Source: Eubacteriales bacterium mix99 (GTDB lineage: Bacteria > Bacillota > Clostridia > Caldicoprobacterales > DTU083). From it: a stretch of DNA of 64,000 nucleotides. The notes under the pieces are model-generated. The model saw only the letters and a program-made list of their open reading frames with translations, made no database searches and was not told the origin of the DNA. The stretch is taken from contig CP121690.1 in the NCBI GenBank assembly GCA_038396605.1, positions 776,500 through 840,499 of the forward strand, written 5' to 3'. How positions within the stretch are numbered: position 1 is the stretch's first letter; each line of letters opens with the position of its first letter. Shown here piece after piece: positions 27,194 through 36,778 of the stretch. Both the position numbers and the translations under genes were made by a program.

Positions 27194-28084
27194 TCAGATG
27201 CCATTATCCTTGTTTTCTTTCTCCGGTTCCGTTGACTTATTATTGTTTTCCTTCCTGTCCCGTATAAAGGCAATCCAGTCATCATAAATGCCCCGAAGAT
27301 AAGGATCCAGGTAAGCAAGGGCTCTTTCCCGGATTTCATCCGGCACTCCATAAAAGGCTTCCGCCACGGAACCGGTAATTGCCGCCAAAGTATCGCTGTC
27401 TCCGCCCAAAGAAATGGCTATGCGGATCGCGTCTTCAAAAGAAGTGGATTCCAGAAATGCCTCAATCGACTGCGGTACCGTTCCCTGACACGTTTCATTG
27501 AACTCATATGCATCCCGGATCACATCGATCGTAAAGTCCAGAGGGTAATAGTCGTTGTTGATCCGTTTGCGGATCTCCATTTTTGATTTCCCGTGTCTTG
27601 CCATAAAAACGGCTACGGCTACGGCCTCTGCGCCTTTCATGCCTTCTTCATGGTTATGCGTAACCTGCGTAACAGCATCAGCCAGGGATATGGCTTCCCC
27701 CTCTGTCCCTGCTGCAAAACCCGCCGGGCTCACCCGCATGGCGGCCCCGTTTCCAAAGCTGTTATACGGTTTGGGGACCTCGCTGGCGATCCACTGGGCA
27801 AACATTCCTCCATAACCGCATTCCGGATACTTCCTGCCGATCTCCCGCAGGTATTTGTTTGCCATCCATTCCGCCATTACATAAAACTTTTCCCCGGTTT
27901 CCGGTTTGCCAATCAGCGGCCGGATTACTTTGCAGGTTTCCATAATCGCTTTGGCAACGGCCAGCGTCAGGATACTGTCATCCGTCACATGGCATTCCTC
28001 AGAAAAGAGTTCGAAGTCCTTCTTCCTATAATTGTTGAATTCAAACCGAGAGCCGGCAATATCGCCAACAATCGCACCGATCAT
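27194..28084 (-). CDS. ADP-ribosylglycohydrolase family protein
   Basis: 296-residue DraG/ARH-like enzyme that removes ADP-ribose from proteins or small molecules. Metal-binding acidic motifs are at both ends: MIGAIVGDIAGSRFEF and VTDDSILTLAVAKAI near the N-terminus, ISLGGDSDTLAAITGSVAEA near the C-terminus. The last 20 residues are charged and poorly conserved. The ATG at 28084 is preceded by GGGGAGGAA; the longer frame has no such site. It stands alone between the PNPOx gene and the tRNA. Confidence 0.92.
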   Translation of the reverse strand: MIGAIVGDIAGSRFEFNNYRKKDFELFSEECHVTDDSILTLAVAKAIMETCKVIRPLIGKPETGEKFYVMAEWMANKYLREIGRKYPECGYGGMFAQWIASEVPKPYNSFGNGAAMRVSPAGFAAGTEGEAISLADAVTQVTHNHEEGMKGAEAVAVAVFMARHGKSKMEIRKRINNDYYPLDFTIDVIRDAYEFNETCQGTVPQSIEAFLESTSFEDAIRIAISLGGDSDTLAAITGSVAEAFYGVPDEIRERALAYLDPYLRGIYDDWIAFIRDRKENNNKSTEPEKENKDNGI

Positions 28085-28659
28085 ATAAAGATTCCTCCCC
28101 TGGTTTCTGTCTCCTGAAACGGTTTTCTCCCCAATTCGGAAACTCCATGCAGAATGATCCCCCATACTGTCACCTTTTATATTATCCATTATATCACACG
28201 ATGTAAAGTACAGTGAAATAAATTGGCTTTGCTATAAAATATTATGGCAAAAAGGAACGAAATTCAGGGAATATTGACGAAAACATTTTTACATACTCAA
28301 CATCTTCACAAAAAAACATATGCCGGTAATCGCTGATAATTTTCTTACATAAATAAAGGCAGCCTGCTATTCTATCCCTGACAAGCTGCGATGCTGGTGG
28401 GCAATGGGGGACTCGAACCCTCGACTTCTACCATGTGACGGTAGCACTCTGCCAGCTGAGTTAATTGCCCACATCAAAGGCCATGTAAAATAAATTTTGC
28501 CTTCCTCATCATTATACCTCCTTCCGACCGATCTTTCAATAGCTTTTTCAAATTTTGCAAATTTCCTTCCATTTATTCGTGTCCCCGTGTTACAGGCCAT
28601 GTCGGGATGGTATAATATGTTCATCCTAAGTATTTCCGGAGAATCAAAAGGAGATGTCA
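28085..28659. other. Intergenic region holding the tRNA gene
   Basis: Between two divergent protein genes. Besides the tRNA (28395-28470) it has AT-rich sequence at 28190-28370, a weak GCAGC/GCTGC hairpin just downstream of the tRNA (about 28367-28390), and a TATAAT box at 28611-28616 with a poor -35 (TTACAG, 15-bp spacing) in front of the beta-lactamase-fold gene. Confidence 0.55.
28395..28470 (-). tRNA. tRNA-Val (anticodon CAC)
   Basis: 76 nt with encoded CCA. On the minus strand the acceptor arm is GGGCAAT paired with ATTGCCC, the D arm is ACTCAGCTGGCAGAGT, the anticodon stem is CTACC/GGTAG with loop GTCACAT, and the T arm is GAGGG TTCGAGT CCCCC. The anticodon CAC reads the GUG valine codon. 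Confidence 0.93.
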
Positions 28660-29751
28660 ATGAATATGAAAATGAGAGAAGAAAAAAAGGCGGTCATCCG
28701 GGATCTGATTCGGACGGCTGTGGCTGAAGATGCCTTTCCCTGTGCTTCCATCCTGGCAGGCACCCCGGATGAAGTTCTGTTGGAGTATACTGCAGGCAGC
28801 CGGTCCGTTTATCCGGAAAGGCTGCCTCTGAACCGGGACACCCTGTTTGATATGGCCTCTCTGACAAAGGTATTGGCCACAGCTCCCCTGGCCATGGCCT
28901 TTGTGGAACAGGGAAAAATCAGCCTGGCAGACAAAGTCGCCGATTACCTTCCCCCCTTCTCTGACGGCCCGGGAAAGGAGATTACGCTGGGACAGCTGCT
29001 GACCCATACAGCCGGGCTTGCCCCCGACCTTGCGCTGTATGATCTGTGCGACAAACCGGAAGATGACATCATGCAGATTGCAGAACATGGCATCCGCTTT
29101 CCCGCAGGAATACAGGTAACATACAGCGATCTGGGGTTCATTGTCATGGGACGTGTCCTGGAAGCCGTGGGCGAAGACACCCTGGATCACCTGTCCGCAA
29201 AATACCTTTACCAGCCCATGGGTATGCGGCATACCGGCTTTTGTCCGGCATCGGACAATGTTGCCGCAACGGAGGAAAATCACCACACCTGCAGGATCGT
29301 AAATGGACTTGTTCACGACGAAAATGCCCGGTTTCTGGGCGGAGTTGCCGGACACGCCGGACTGTTCTCCCATGCATCGGATATCAGCAAATACGCTGTC
29401 CTGCTGTTGAGCGGCGGCAAAATCGGGAACCGGCGGATACTGTCCAAAGCTTCCATTGCAGCCATGACCCGAAATTATACCTATGCATTGGGAGAGGACC
29501 GCGGCCTTGGCTGGTCGTTGAAAACGGACCGGGTCCCCGGAACGGATTCCTATGCCAACGCAGGAGGCGAGCTGGCTCTTCCGGGTTCTTACGGACACAC
29601 CGGCTTTACCGGCACCTCCATCTGGCTGGATAACTTCCTCGGAGTCTATCTCATCTGTCTGACCAACCGGGTTCATTACGGCAGGGAAAACCAGAAAATC
29701 ATCCGGTTCCGCAGGCTGCTGCACAATATGTTTTTTTCCTCCCTGGAGTAA
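28660..29751 (+). CDS. Serine hydrolase of the beta-lactamase / class C penicillin-binding fold
   Basis: 363 residues. The catalytic SxxK is Ser67-Leu-Thr-Lys70 (DMASLTKVL), the second motif is YSD (VTYSDLGFIVMG) and the third is HTGFTGTS in the KTG position. No signal peptide or membrane anchor, so it is cytoplasmic. Relatives act as esterases, D-amino-acid peptidases or peptidoglycan peptide hydrolases. The ATG at 28660 is best placed behind AAAGGAG (28647-28653); the ATG at 28654 touches that site. A related gene (ybbE) belongs to the muramic-acid cluster of Bacillus subtilis, and here a muramic-acid operon begins 3 kb downstream, so a role in cell-wall fragment use is plausible. Confidence 0.88.
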   Translation: MNMKMREEKKAVIRDLIRTAVAEDAFPCASILAGTPDEVLLEYTAGSRSVYPERLPLNRDTLFDMASLTKVLATAPLAMAFVEQGKISLADKVADYLPPFSDGPGKEITLGQLLTHTAGLAPDLALYDLCDKPEDDIMQIAEHGIRFPAGIQVTYSDLGFIVMGRVLEAVGEDTLDHLSAKYLYQPMGMRHTGFCPASDNVAATEENHHTCRIVNGLVHDENARFLGGVAGHAGLFSHASDISKYAVLLLSGGKIGNRRILSKASIAAMTRNYTYALGEDRGLGWSLKTDRVPGTDSYANAGGELALPGSYGHTGFTGTSIWLDNFLGVYLICLTNRVHYGRENQKIIRFRRLLHNMFFSSLE

Positions 29752-29812
29752 AGGAAAGGAATCGGTGAAAATAGATTGCAGGGAATGGACGCTGTCTGCA
29801 AATTGGCGCCGT

Positions 29813-29841
29813 TTGTTCTTTTCCCATGCTCATGGTATACT
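29813..29841 (+). promoter_or_regulatory. Sigma-A type promoter of the 29897 operon
   Basis: TTGTTC (29813-29818), a 17-bp spacer and TATACT (29836-29841), 55 bases before the ATG at 29897. The spacing is optimal and the boxes are close to consensus. Confidence 0.65.
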
Positions 29842-29896
29842 TTATATGTGAAATGGAACATGGAACTGAACGGAAGCAATGGACAAAGGAGTAATA

Positions 29897-31162
29897 ATGA
29901 ACAGTTATTTTAAGCAACAGAATCTGAAGATTTTGGAAGATTATTTTCGCAATGGATGTAAATTAAATTGTATTCAAAAACTTGGTATGGAGATTGAACA
30001 TATCATCGTGCACAAAGATACCAAGAAAGCGGTAACCTATTATGAGGATCATGGAATTGGCTGGCTGCTTGCACAGCTCAAATCATATTATCCCCATTTT
30101 ATCTATGAACAGGACAGCCTTTTGGGATTATCCAACGCCGACTATTCCATCAGTCTGGAGCCGGCAGCCCAGTTTGAGATCAGCATCACCCCGAGGGAAG
30201 ATATCCGGACCATCATGAGGATTTATCGCAGTTTCCTGAATATAATACAGCCGATTCTGGATCAGGAAGGGTATGAATTATGGAACATCGGATATCAGCC
30301 GGAAAGTCATGTGGATGACCTGCCCCTGATTCCCAAAAAGCGATATCGGTATATGGATCGGTACTTCAGGACTTCCGGCACCCGGGGAAGAAATATGATG
30401 AGGGGAACCGCAGCGACGCAGATATCCATCGATTACTGCAGTGAGGAGGACTTTGTCCGCAAATATCGCACGGCATATCTGATTATGCCGGCTATCAGGC
30501 TTTTGACGGACAACACGCCGATCTTCGAAGGGAAACCCTGGCCGGGCCATCTTGTCCGTACAAAAATCTGGGACAATGTGGACCCGAAACGGTGCGGCAG
30601 TCCGGACGGCCTTTTTGATGACAATTTTAGCTTCCATACCTATGCTGAATATCTGTGGAACATGCCGCCTGTTATGAAGCCGGAAGACGGGGATTTCGTC
30701 TTTTCAGGGGAGGATCGTGTCAGCGATATCTGGGGCGAAAAGCGGATGACTCCCGAAGATGTGGAGCATATTATCTCCATGACTTTTGTGGACGTTCGGC
30801 TGAAAAATTATGTGGAAATCCGCGGCGCAGACAGCATGCCCGCCGAATATATGAAGGCATATCTGGCCCTTGTCAAGGGTGTTTTCTTTCAATCGGAAGT
30901 TGCGAAGGACTTGCTCAGCCGATATCATGTAACGATTGAGGATATTCATAAAGCAAACCAGTCCCTTTCCAGGGATGGATATCAGGGGAAAATCTATGGA
31001 GTGCCGGCTGACCAGTTTACAGGAGAGCTGCTGGAGATGGCAAAAGATCATCTCACAAACGGAGAAGAGAAATTCCTGGATCCTTTTATCCTTCTGGTAA
31101 ATCAGAAAACAACTTTGGCTGCAGAATATCAAAAGAAAAACCTGCGGAGAATTTTAAAATAA
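29897..31162 (+). CDS. Glutamate-cysteine ligase-like (GCS2 family) enzyme
   Basis: 421-residue carboxylate-amine ligase. Family motifs: KLGMEIEHIIVHKDT (first metal and ATP residues), SISLEPAAQFEISITP (glutamate and metal site), TAATQISIDY and VEIRGADSMP. The family joins glutamate to the amine of cysteine or a related acceptor using ATP. AAAGGAG lies five bases before the chosen ATG. It is followed 29 bases later by an ATP-grasp ligase, so the pair probably makes a glutathione-like or other gamma-glutamyl product in two steps. The usual clostridial enzyme is a fused GshAB, so this split pair with a non-GshB second enzyme is notable. Confidence 0.85.
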   Translation: MNSYFKQQNLKILEDYFRNGCKLNCIQKLGMEIEHIIVHKDTKKAVTYYEDHGIGWLLAQLKSYYPHFIYEQDSLLGLSNADYSISLEPAAQFEISITPREDIRTIMRIYRSFLNIIQPILDQEGYELWNIGYQPESHVDDLPLIPKKRYRYMDRYFRTSGTRGRNMMRGTAATQISIDYCSEEDFVRKYRTAYLIMPAIRLLTDNTPIFEGKPWPGHLVRTKIWDNVDPKRCGSPDGLFDDNFSFHTYAEYLWNMPPVMKPEDGDFVFSGEDRVSDIWGEKRMTPEDVEHIISMTFVDVRLKNYVEIRGADSMPAEYMKAYLALVKGVFFQSEVAKDLLSRYHVTIEDIHKANQSLSRDGYQGKIYGVPADQFTGELLEMAKDHLTNGEEKFLDPFILLVNQKTTLAAEYQKKNLRRILK

Positions 31163-31191
31163 ATTTCCGCAAAAAGGAGTTCGGATTCATT

Positions 31192-32529
31192 TTGAAATCA
31201 ATATTGAGATCAATACAGGAAGAGTATAAATCCTATATCACAGAACATATGAGGGAAAATGCCGCATCCGCGCTATCCGTGGAAGACTTTCTTTCCCATT
31301 CCCCCGCTTACTACCATGGACGCGTTCATGTTCATCCGCTTCAGATCCCCAAGGTATTTTCACAGGATACGATCCGCACTTTTCAGAATATCGTTCAGAC
31401 AACCTACCGTATCTTCACCAAGGTGATCCGTGAGTATCTGGATCATCCGGAATACAGAAAGAACTTTCCATTTTCAAAGGAACTCGGGGAACTGATCCTG
31501 GTTCCGAATCTCTATGACAGTCTCCTTCCGATGGCAAGATTTGATATCTTTTTCAATGAAGAGGATCATACGTTCCAATTCTGTGAGATCAATACGGACG
31601 GAACCAGTGCGATGAACGAGGACAGGCTGCTGAATCAGGCCCTGAAATATAATCCCGCACATGCACATGTGAAAGAAGGCCATCAATTTCAGTCCTTTGA
31701 ACTCTTTGATACCTGGGTGGAAACCTGTTTATCTTTATATGACACTTATGAGAAGAAAGTTGAAGAACCTCATATCGCCATCGTGGATTTTCTCGAAAAT
31801 GGCGCTGTCACAGAGTTTGAAGAATTTAAAAAGCGTTTTCAGAATTACGGCTATTCCTGTGAAGTGTGCGAGATCACAAAAATGAAATATCGGAATCATG
31901 TATTGTATTCCCCATCCGGACAGTCGGTGGACCTCGTATACAGAAGGGCGGTCACCACGGATATCATGGCCCGGTATGATGAAGTACAGGATTTTATAGG
32001 TGCTGTCAAAAATCAGGATGTCTGCGTGATGGGATCATTCTGCACCCAGATCATTCACAATAAATGGCTTTTCAAGGCATTGCGCGAGCAGCCCACATTA
32101 AACCTTCTGACAAAAGAAGAGCAGCTGTTCGTAAAGGAACACATTCCCTTCACCAATCTGCTGGATGAGCATTTCTGTGATGTAAATCAGGTGACCGCGG
32201 ATAAGGACCGATGGATTATCAAGCCACTGGACTCCTATGCGTCAAAGGGCGTGTTTGCGGGCATGGATTACAGCAAGGAAGAATGGAATGCCATTGTAAT
32301 GAAAAATCTCAATAAAGGATATATTTATCAGGAATATTGTCCCCCGTACCGGACGGAGAATATCTGTTTTACGGATCAGGAAGCAAAATTTAAACCTTAC
32401 AGCAATATGTCCGGGCTTTTTGTATATAACGGAGCATTTCAGGGGATATATTCCAGACTGTCCGACGGAGGCATCATTTCATCCCAGTACAACGAAAAGG
32501 AAGTCGCCACATTGGTTCTGAAAAAATAA
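31192..32529 (+). CDS. Glutathionylspermidine synthase-like ATP-grasp ligase
   Basis: 445-residue protein with the ATP-grasp pattern of the glutathionylspermidine synthase C-terminal family: ARFDIFFNEEDHTFQFCEIN followed by TDGTSAMNEDRLL, nucleotide-binding WIIKPLDSYASKGVFAG, and the metal-binding end QEYCPPYRTENICF with YSRLSDGGIISSQY. It would couple a carboxylate to an amine with ATP. There is no ATG nearby; the TTG at 31192 follows AAAAAGGAG by about 12 bases. It is in one operon with the GCS2-like enzyme, and probably uses that enzyme's product. The acceptor (glycine, polyamine or amino acid) is unknown. Confidence 0.82.
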   Translation: MKSILRSIQEEYKSYITEHMRENAASALSVEDFLSHSPAYYHGRVHVHPLQIPKVFSQDTIRTFQNIVQTTYRIFTKVIREYLDHPEYRKNFPFSKELGELILVPNLYDSLLPMARFDIFFNEEDHTFQFCEINTDGTSAMNEDRLLNQALKYNPAHAHVKEGHQFQSFELFDTWVETCLSLYDTYEKKVEEPHIAIVDFLENGAVTEFEEFKKRFQNYGYSCEVCEITKMKYRNHVLYSPSGQSVDLVYRRAVTTDIMARYDEVQDFIGAVKNQDVCVMGSFCTQIIHNKWLFKALREQPTLNLLTKEEQLFVKEHIPFTNLLDEHFCDVNQVTADKDRWIIKPLDSYASKGVFAGMDYSKEEWNAIVMKNLNKGYIYQEYCPPYRTENICFTDQEAKFKPYSNMSGLFVYNGAFQGIYSRLSDGGIISSQYNEKEVATLVLKK

Positions 32530-32578
32530 CCGGGCAGCGTGAATTTTCAGAGGAATGGTTATGGCAACCTATCCATAT

Positions 32579-32663
32579 AAAAATATATTGTATTTCATAA
32601 ATATGAAAATATATTGCAGTTAATAAAATATATATTGAAAATTATCTACGGCTATGCTATAGT
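32579..32663 (+). promoter_or_regulatory. Promoter and candidate operators of the rpiR-murQ operon
   Basis: Promoter TTGAAA (32635-32640), 17-bp spacer, TATAGT (32658-32663). Upstream is a perfect palindrome TTTCATAAATATGAAA (32593-32608). The motif AAAATATATTG occurs at 32580-32590 and 32606-32616, and with two extra bases at 32625-32637, where it overlaps the -35 box. Such a cluster in front of an RpiR gene is a good candidate for its own binding site. Confidence 0.65.
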
Positions 32664-32741
32664 AAGAGAGCCGAAGGAATCCATGGAAGATTCCTTTCAG
32701 TTTTACAAAGATCAAAGAATAATGGATCAAAGGATAATGAT

Positions 32742-33593
32742 ATGAGAGATATCTTGTTCAATATCAAGGAATGGAAGGATTCGTTCAAGCCTTCCGAAAA
32801 GAAAATAGCGGAGTACGTTCTGAAGTATCCGGAGAAGGTCATCAATATGGCCATCACGGAGCTGGCGGATGCCTGTTCCACCAGTGAAGCAAGCATCGTC
32901 CGGTTTTCCAGGACCCTGAGCCTAAAGGGATTTCAGGAGTTAAAGATCAAGATCGCCGCATCCCTGACCCGGCAGAATCCTTCACAGAATGACAGCATTG
33001 GCGGCATTAACAGGAACGATTCCACGGCCACCATCATGAAAAAAATCGTGGAGTTCAACAGGCAGGCGATTGACCAGACAGCCTCCGTGCTGGACATCAG
33101 TGAGCTGGACAAGGCCATTGACATCTTATCCGGAGCCCAGCGGATTGATTTTACGGGGATGGGGGCATCCGGCATCGTGGCCTATGATGCCATGACAAAG
33201 TTTATCCGGATCAATACCTTATGCCATTACTATCCGGACAGCCACCTGCAGCTGACATCCGCAGCCAATCTGACAAAAAATGACGCTGCCGTGGGCATTT
33301 CCTATTCCGGAGCCACCAGGGAGGTCATCGACATTCTGAAGGTGGCAAAGGAAAGAGGCGCTTCCACGATCAGCATCACAAAGGTCGGGAACTCTCCCCT
33401 GACCGAATTTGCGGATGTTGCCCTTTTTGTATCGTCCCAGGAAGCCATTTTCCGGATGGGAGCCATGGCATCCCGTATCGCGCAGCTGAATCTGATCGAT
33501 ATCCTGTTTGTAAACGTGGCAATGAAAAAATACGATAAAAACATGGAGTCTCTGGAGAATACCAGCGGAGCCACTTCCATCCGGAAGGTCTGA
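32742..33593 (+). CDS. murR: RpiR/MurR-family transcriptional regulator
   Basis: 283 residues. The N-terminal helix-turn-helix (about 1-75: LADACSTSEASIVRFSRTLSLKGFQELK in two overlapping helices) is followed by a SIS sugar-phosphate-binding domain (about 125-255: FTGMGASGIVAYDAMTKF, VGISYSGATREVIDIL). It senses a sugar phosphate, here most likely MurNAc-6-phosphate, because murQ follows and the remaining operon fits muramic-acid use. AAAGGATAATGAT precedes the ATG. The symbol rests on context; the protein family itself is certain. Confidence 0.85.
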   Translation: MRDILFNIKEWKDSFKPSEKKIAEYVLKYPEKVINMAITELADACSTSEASIVRFSRTLSLKGFQELKIKIAASLTRQNPSQNDSIGGINRNDSTATIMKKIVEFNRQAIDQTASVLDISELDKAIDILSGAQRIDFTGMGASGIVAYDAMTKFIRINTLCHYYPDSHLQLTSAANLTKNDAAVGISYSGATREVIDILKVAKERGASTISITKVGNSPLTEFADVALFVSSQEAIFRMGAMASRIAQLNLIDILFVNVAMKKYDKNMESLENTSGATSIRKV

Positions 33594-33706
33594 GCAGTCT
33601 GTACCTGGGATGACAACACGCAAACGCCTCTGCAGCAGAATAAAAAACCGACAGGGATACATGAATCGCACTGCAGAACGAAATCATGAGGAGATGATGC
33701 GGACAC

Positions 33707-34723
33707 ATGGAAGATCAAAAGGGTTCCGGAATAGATTCGGATCAAGGCAACAAACCGGATCAAGGCAGTAAATCAAAAAGCAAATCAAAAGATGGAAAAA
33801 TGCAGAACACCGAGGATCTGCTGGGCTCCCTGACAACGGAACAGCAAAACAGCAGCAGCTGGAATATTGACCGGATCGATACTCTGGATATCCTGAAAGT
33901 GATGAATGCAGAAGATAAAAAGGTGGCCTATTCGGTGGAAGGAAGTCTGGAGGACGTTGCCCGGGCGGTGGACCGGATCGTCCCCCGGATGAAAAAAGGC
34001 GGCCGGCTTCTGTACTTCGGCGCGGGAACCAGCGGAAGGCTGGCAATCCTGGACGCTGCAGAATGTCCGCCTACCTTTGGAACGGATCCACAGTTGGTTC
34101 AGGGTTTTATGGCAGGAGGACAGGATGCCTTTCATGTCGCGCAGGAGGATATTGAGGACAGAAAGGAAGAAGGCGTCAGAGAGGTTCAAAGGCAGGCGAT
34201 CACCGGCCGGGACACCGTCGTCGGTCTGTCCGCCAGCGGCCAGGCAGCCTACATCATCGGAGTATTGAAAGAAGCCGGAAGGCGCGGAGCCCTTACCATC
34301 TCCATTACCTGCAATGAACATTCCGCCCTGGATCGGGCAGCGGATATCCCCATCAACACCGTGGTGGGTCCGGAGATATTGATGGGCTCCACCCGGCTCA
34401 AAGCCGGTACGGCACAGAAAATGATCCTGAACATGATCTCCACAGCCGTTATGGTCAGGCTCGGGAAAGTATACAGGAATCTGATGGTGGACCTGAATCC
34501 CAAAAACAAAAAGCTGATGGAACGGGCCAGGAGAATTATCATGCTGGCTACCGGCGTGTCCTACCGGAAAGCGGAGGATTACCTGAATCGGAGCCACCGG
34601 AGTCCAAAGACAGCCATCGTCATGATCGAAACAGGATCCGATTATGAAACCGCCTGCAAATGGCTGAAAGAAGAAGACGGATTCATCGTAAAGGCCGTGG
34701 AACACGGGCACAAAAACAACTGA
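33707..34723 (+). CDS. murQ: N-acetylmuramic acid 6-phosphate etherase
   Basis: 338-residue SIS-domain etherase that removes D-lactate from MurNAc-6-phosphate and gives GlcNAc-6-phosphate. Family motifs: LTTEQQNSSSWNIDRIDTLD, YFGAGTSGRLAILDAAECPP followed by TFG, VGLSASGQAAYIIGVLK, VVGPEILMGSTRLKAGTAQK and MVDLNPKNKKL. The protein begins with about 31 extra residues of low complexity (repeated Lys-Ser and Asp-Gln-Gly) before the usual MurQ start at MQNTEDL; Met32 at 33800 is an alternative start but has only a weak ribosome binding site. Second gene of the muramic-acid operon. Confidence 0.95.
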   Translation: MEDQKGSGIDSDQGNKPDQGSKSKSKSKDGKMQNTEDLLGSLTTEQQNSSSWNIDRIDTLDILKVMNAEDKKVAYSVEGSLEDVARAVDRIVPRMKKGGRLLYFGAGTSGRLAILDAAECPPTFGTDPQLVQGFMAGGQDAFHVAQEDIEDRKEEGVREVQRQAITGRDTVVGLSASGQAAYIIGVLKEAGRRGALTISITCNEHSALDRAADIPINTVVGPEILMGSTRLKAGTAQKMILNMISTAVMVRLGKVYRNLMVDLNPKNKKLMERARRIIMLATGVSYRKAEDYLNRSHRSPKTAIVMIETGSDYETACKWLKEEDGFIVKAVEHGHKNN

Positions 34724-34819
34724 ACAACAAAGGGAATCAACAAAGAGAATCAACAAAGAGAATGCTTCAACATGGCCGCACACCTGAATCCAGGTTCTAT
34801 AAAAGGAGGAAGAAACAGC

Positions 34820-35773
34820 ATGTCCAATGCATCCATGCAGTACCGAACCGCCGGGCCGAAAACGAGCCGGCAGAAAATCGGCAGGAAGATATGGGCCAAC
34901 CGATGGATTTATCTGATGATTCTTCCGGTTATGGTTTACTACATTTTGTTTCATTACTGGCCCATGCTTTGGCTGAGAATTGCCTTTTACGATTTCAGGA
35001 TCCTGAAGGGGTTCGAAGGAAGCAAATTCGTGGGATGGAAGCACTTTCAATCCTTTATGAGCAATCCGGATTTTCTGACCATTATGTGGAATACATTGTA
35101 TCTGAACATCCTGAGTTTGATCTTTTCCTTCCCCGCTCCAATCATCTTTGCAATCTTTCTGAACGAACTGGCAGGGGGAAAGTTCAAAAAGGGTGTGCAG
35201 ACCATCAGTTATCTGCCGCATTTCCTTTCCATCGTGGTCGTTGTGAGCATGATCCGGAATATCCTCTCCCCTTCCATGGGCATAGTCAACTCCATCCTGA
35301 AACAACTGGGAGGAAAGGAAATCTACTTCATTGGAGAGCCCGGATATTTTCGCCCCATTATGATTATTTCCGGGATATGGCAGGAAATGGGCTGGAGTTC
35401 CATTATCTTTCTGTCGGCTATTGCCGGCATCAATACGGAATTATATGAATCCGCTGTCATTGATGGCGCCAACAGATGGAAACAGGTCCTGCACATTACG
35501 CTCCCGGGCATTTCACAGACCATCATAGTCATGCTGATCCTGCGGATCGGATCCCTGTTGTCGGTAGGATTTGAAAAGGTATATCTGATGCAGAATCCCC
35601 ATAATCTCGGCGTATCCGAAGTGTTATCCACCTATGTCTATAAACGGGGTATGGTCAACAACAACTACAGTCTGGCAACCGCTGTCGGCCTGTTTAACGG
35701 AGCCATCAGCCTGGTTCTTGTGGCAGTGGCAAACAAATTGAGCAAAAAATATTCGGAAATCAGTTTAATATAG
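34820..35773 (+). CDS. ABC sugar importer permease, LplB type (muramic-acid operon)
   Basis: 317-residue membrane permease with six predicted helices (first: YLMILPVMVYYILFHYWPMLWL) and the EAA loop YESAVIDGANRWKQVLHITLPG. AAAGGAGG precedes the ATG at 34820 by 10 bases, which is better than the ATG at 34772. It pairs with the permease at 35798 and the binding lipoprotein at 36779. Because it lies between murQ and a NamZ-type muramidase, its cargo is probably a MurNAc-containing sugar. No ATPase gene is in the operon. Confidence 0.94.
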   Translation: MSNASMQYRTAGPKTSRQKIGRKIWANRWIYLMILPVMVYYILFHYWPMLWLRIAFYDFRILKGFEGSKFVGWKHFQSFMSNPDFLTIMWNTLYLNILSLIFSFPAPIIFAIFLNELAGGKFKKGVQTISYLPHFLSIVVVVSMIRNILSPSMGIVNSILKQLGGKEIYFIGEPGYFRPIMIISGIWQEMGWSSIIFLSAIAGINTELYESAVIDGANRWKQVLHITLPGISQTIIVMLILRIGSLLSVGFEKVYLMQNPHNLGVSEVLSTYVYKRGMVNNNYSLATAVGLFNGAISLVLVAVANKLSKKYSEISLI

Positions 35774-35797
35774 AGAGTGAAAAAGGGGGAAGTTCTC

Positions 35798-36691
35798 ATG
35801 TCGGCTTCAACCATGAAAACCAAAGGAGAAAAGGTATTTGACGTTTTCAATGTGATTCTCATGTGTCTCCTGATTATTTTGTTTCTCTACCCGGTATTGA
35901 ATGTACTGGCCATATCACTGAGCTCCAGTTCCCCGGTACAGCGGGGGGAGGTGACCTTTTACCCCATCGGCATAACCGGCAAGGCCTATCACAATATTTT
36001 CAACAATCAGCATATCTGGAGATCCTACGCCAATACCATCTACGTGGCAGCGGTCGGCTGTGTGTTGGGAATGATTTTCAGTACAGCCGCAGCATACCCG
36101 CTGGCATTCGGTAACTTTTACGGGAAAAAGCTCTATGCGTTCATGATCCTGTTTACCATGTGGTTTGGTGGCGGCATGATCCCGTCCTATCTGGTCATGC
36201 GGAATCTGAAACTTCTGGATACCCATTGGGCATTGATATTCAGCTCCCTGGCCCCGGCCTACTATATCATCATTCTGAGAAGCTTTTTTCAGAGCATTCC
36301 CATATCCCTGATTGAGTCGGCCAGGCTGGACGGGGCAAACGATGTGATCTGCATGATCCGGATTGTACTTCCGGTCTCCAGGCCGGTCCTTGCCACGGTG
36401 GCACTCTGGTTCATCGTCGGGCACTGGAACAGCTTTCTGCCGCCTCTCATGTATTTGAATGACACAGACAAATACACCCTGCAGGTGGTCCTGCATGATA
36501 TCGTTCTACAGGCCTCCGGAAAATTATATGAGGTGGAAGCTGCGGTGCATGCCGGGGAAGGCAGCATGGTGATCCCGCAGCAGGTGCAGAATGCGGTGAT
36601 TTTCGTATCCCTGATCCCCATGCTGATGATCTACCCGTTTCTTCAGCGTTATTTTGTAAAAGGCATCCTCATTGGATCCGTCAAGGCCTGA
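35798..36691 (+). CDS. ABC sugar importer permease, YtcP/LplC type (muramic-acid operon)
   Basis: 297-residue membrane permease with helices from VFDVFNVILMCLLIILFLYP onwards, EAA loop IESARLDGANDVICMIRIVLP, and the family C-terminus YPFLQRYFVKGILIGSVKA. AAGGGGGAAG precedes the ATG at 35798. It starts 24 bases after the LplB-type partner. It is clearly related to the permease at 10490-11377 but not a recent copy, so the window holds two separate importers of this type. Confidence 0.94.
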   Translation: MSASTMKTKGEKVFDVFNVILMCLLIILFLYPVLNVLAISLSSSSPVQRGEVTFYPIGITGKAYHNIFNNQHIWRSYANTIYVAAVGCVLGMIFSTAAAYPLAFGNFYGKKLYAFMILFTMWFGGGMIPSYLVMRNLKLLDTHWALIFSSLAPAYYIIILRSFFQSIPISLIESARLDGANDVICMIRIVLPVSRPVLATVALWFIVGHWNSFLPPLMYLNDTDKYTLQVVLHDIVLQASGKLYEVEAAVHAGEGSMVIPQQVQNAVIFVSLIPMLMIYPFLQRYFVKGILIGSVKA

Positions 36692-36778
36692 AACAAGTGC
36701 GCAGGGATTCCTCCTGCCTGGTTTACAGGGAATCCATAAAATAAAGAAACCCATTCATATGGAAAGGAGTCGAAAAAA

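Noticed and set aside
33785-35305. 506-residue open frame on the minus strand
   Set aside because: Spans murQ and a permease on the opposite strand, both of which have strong family motifs.
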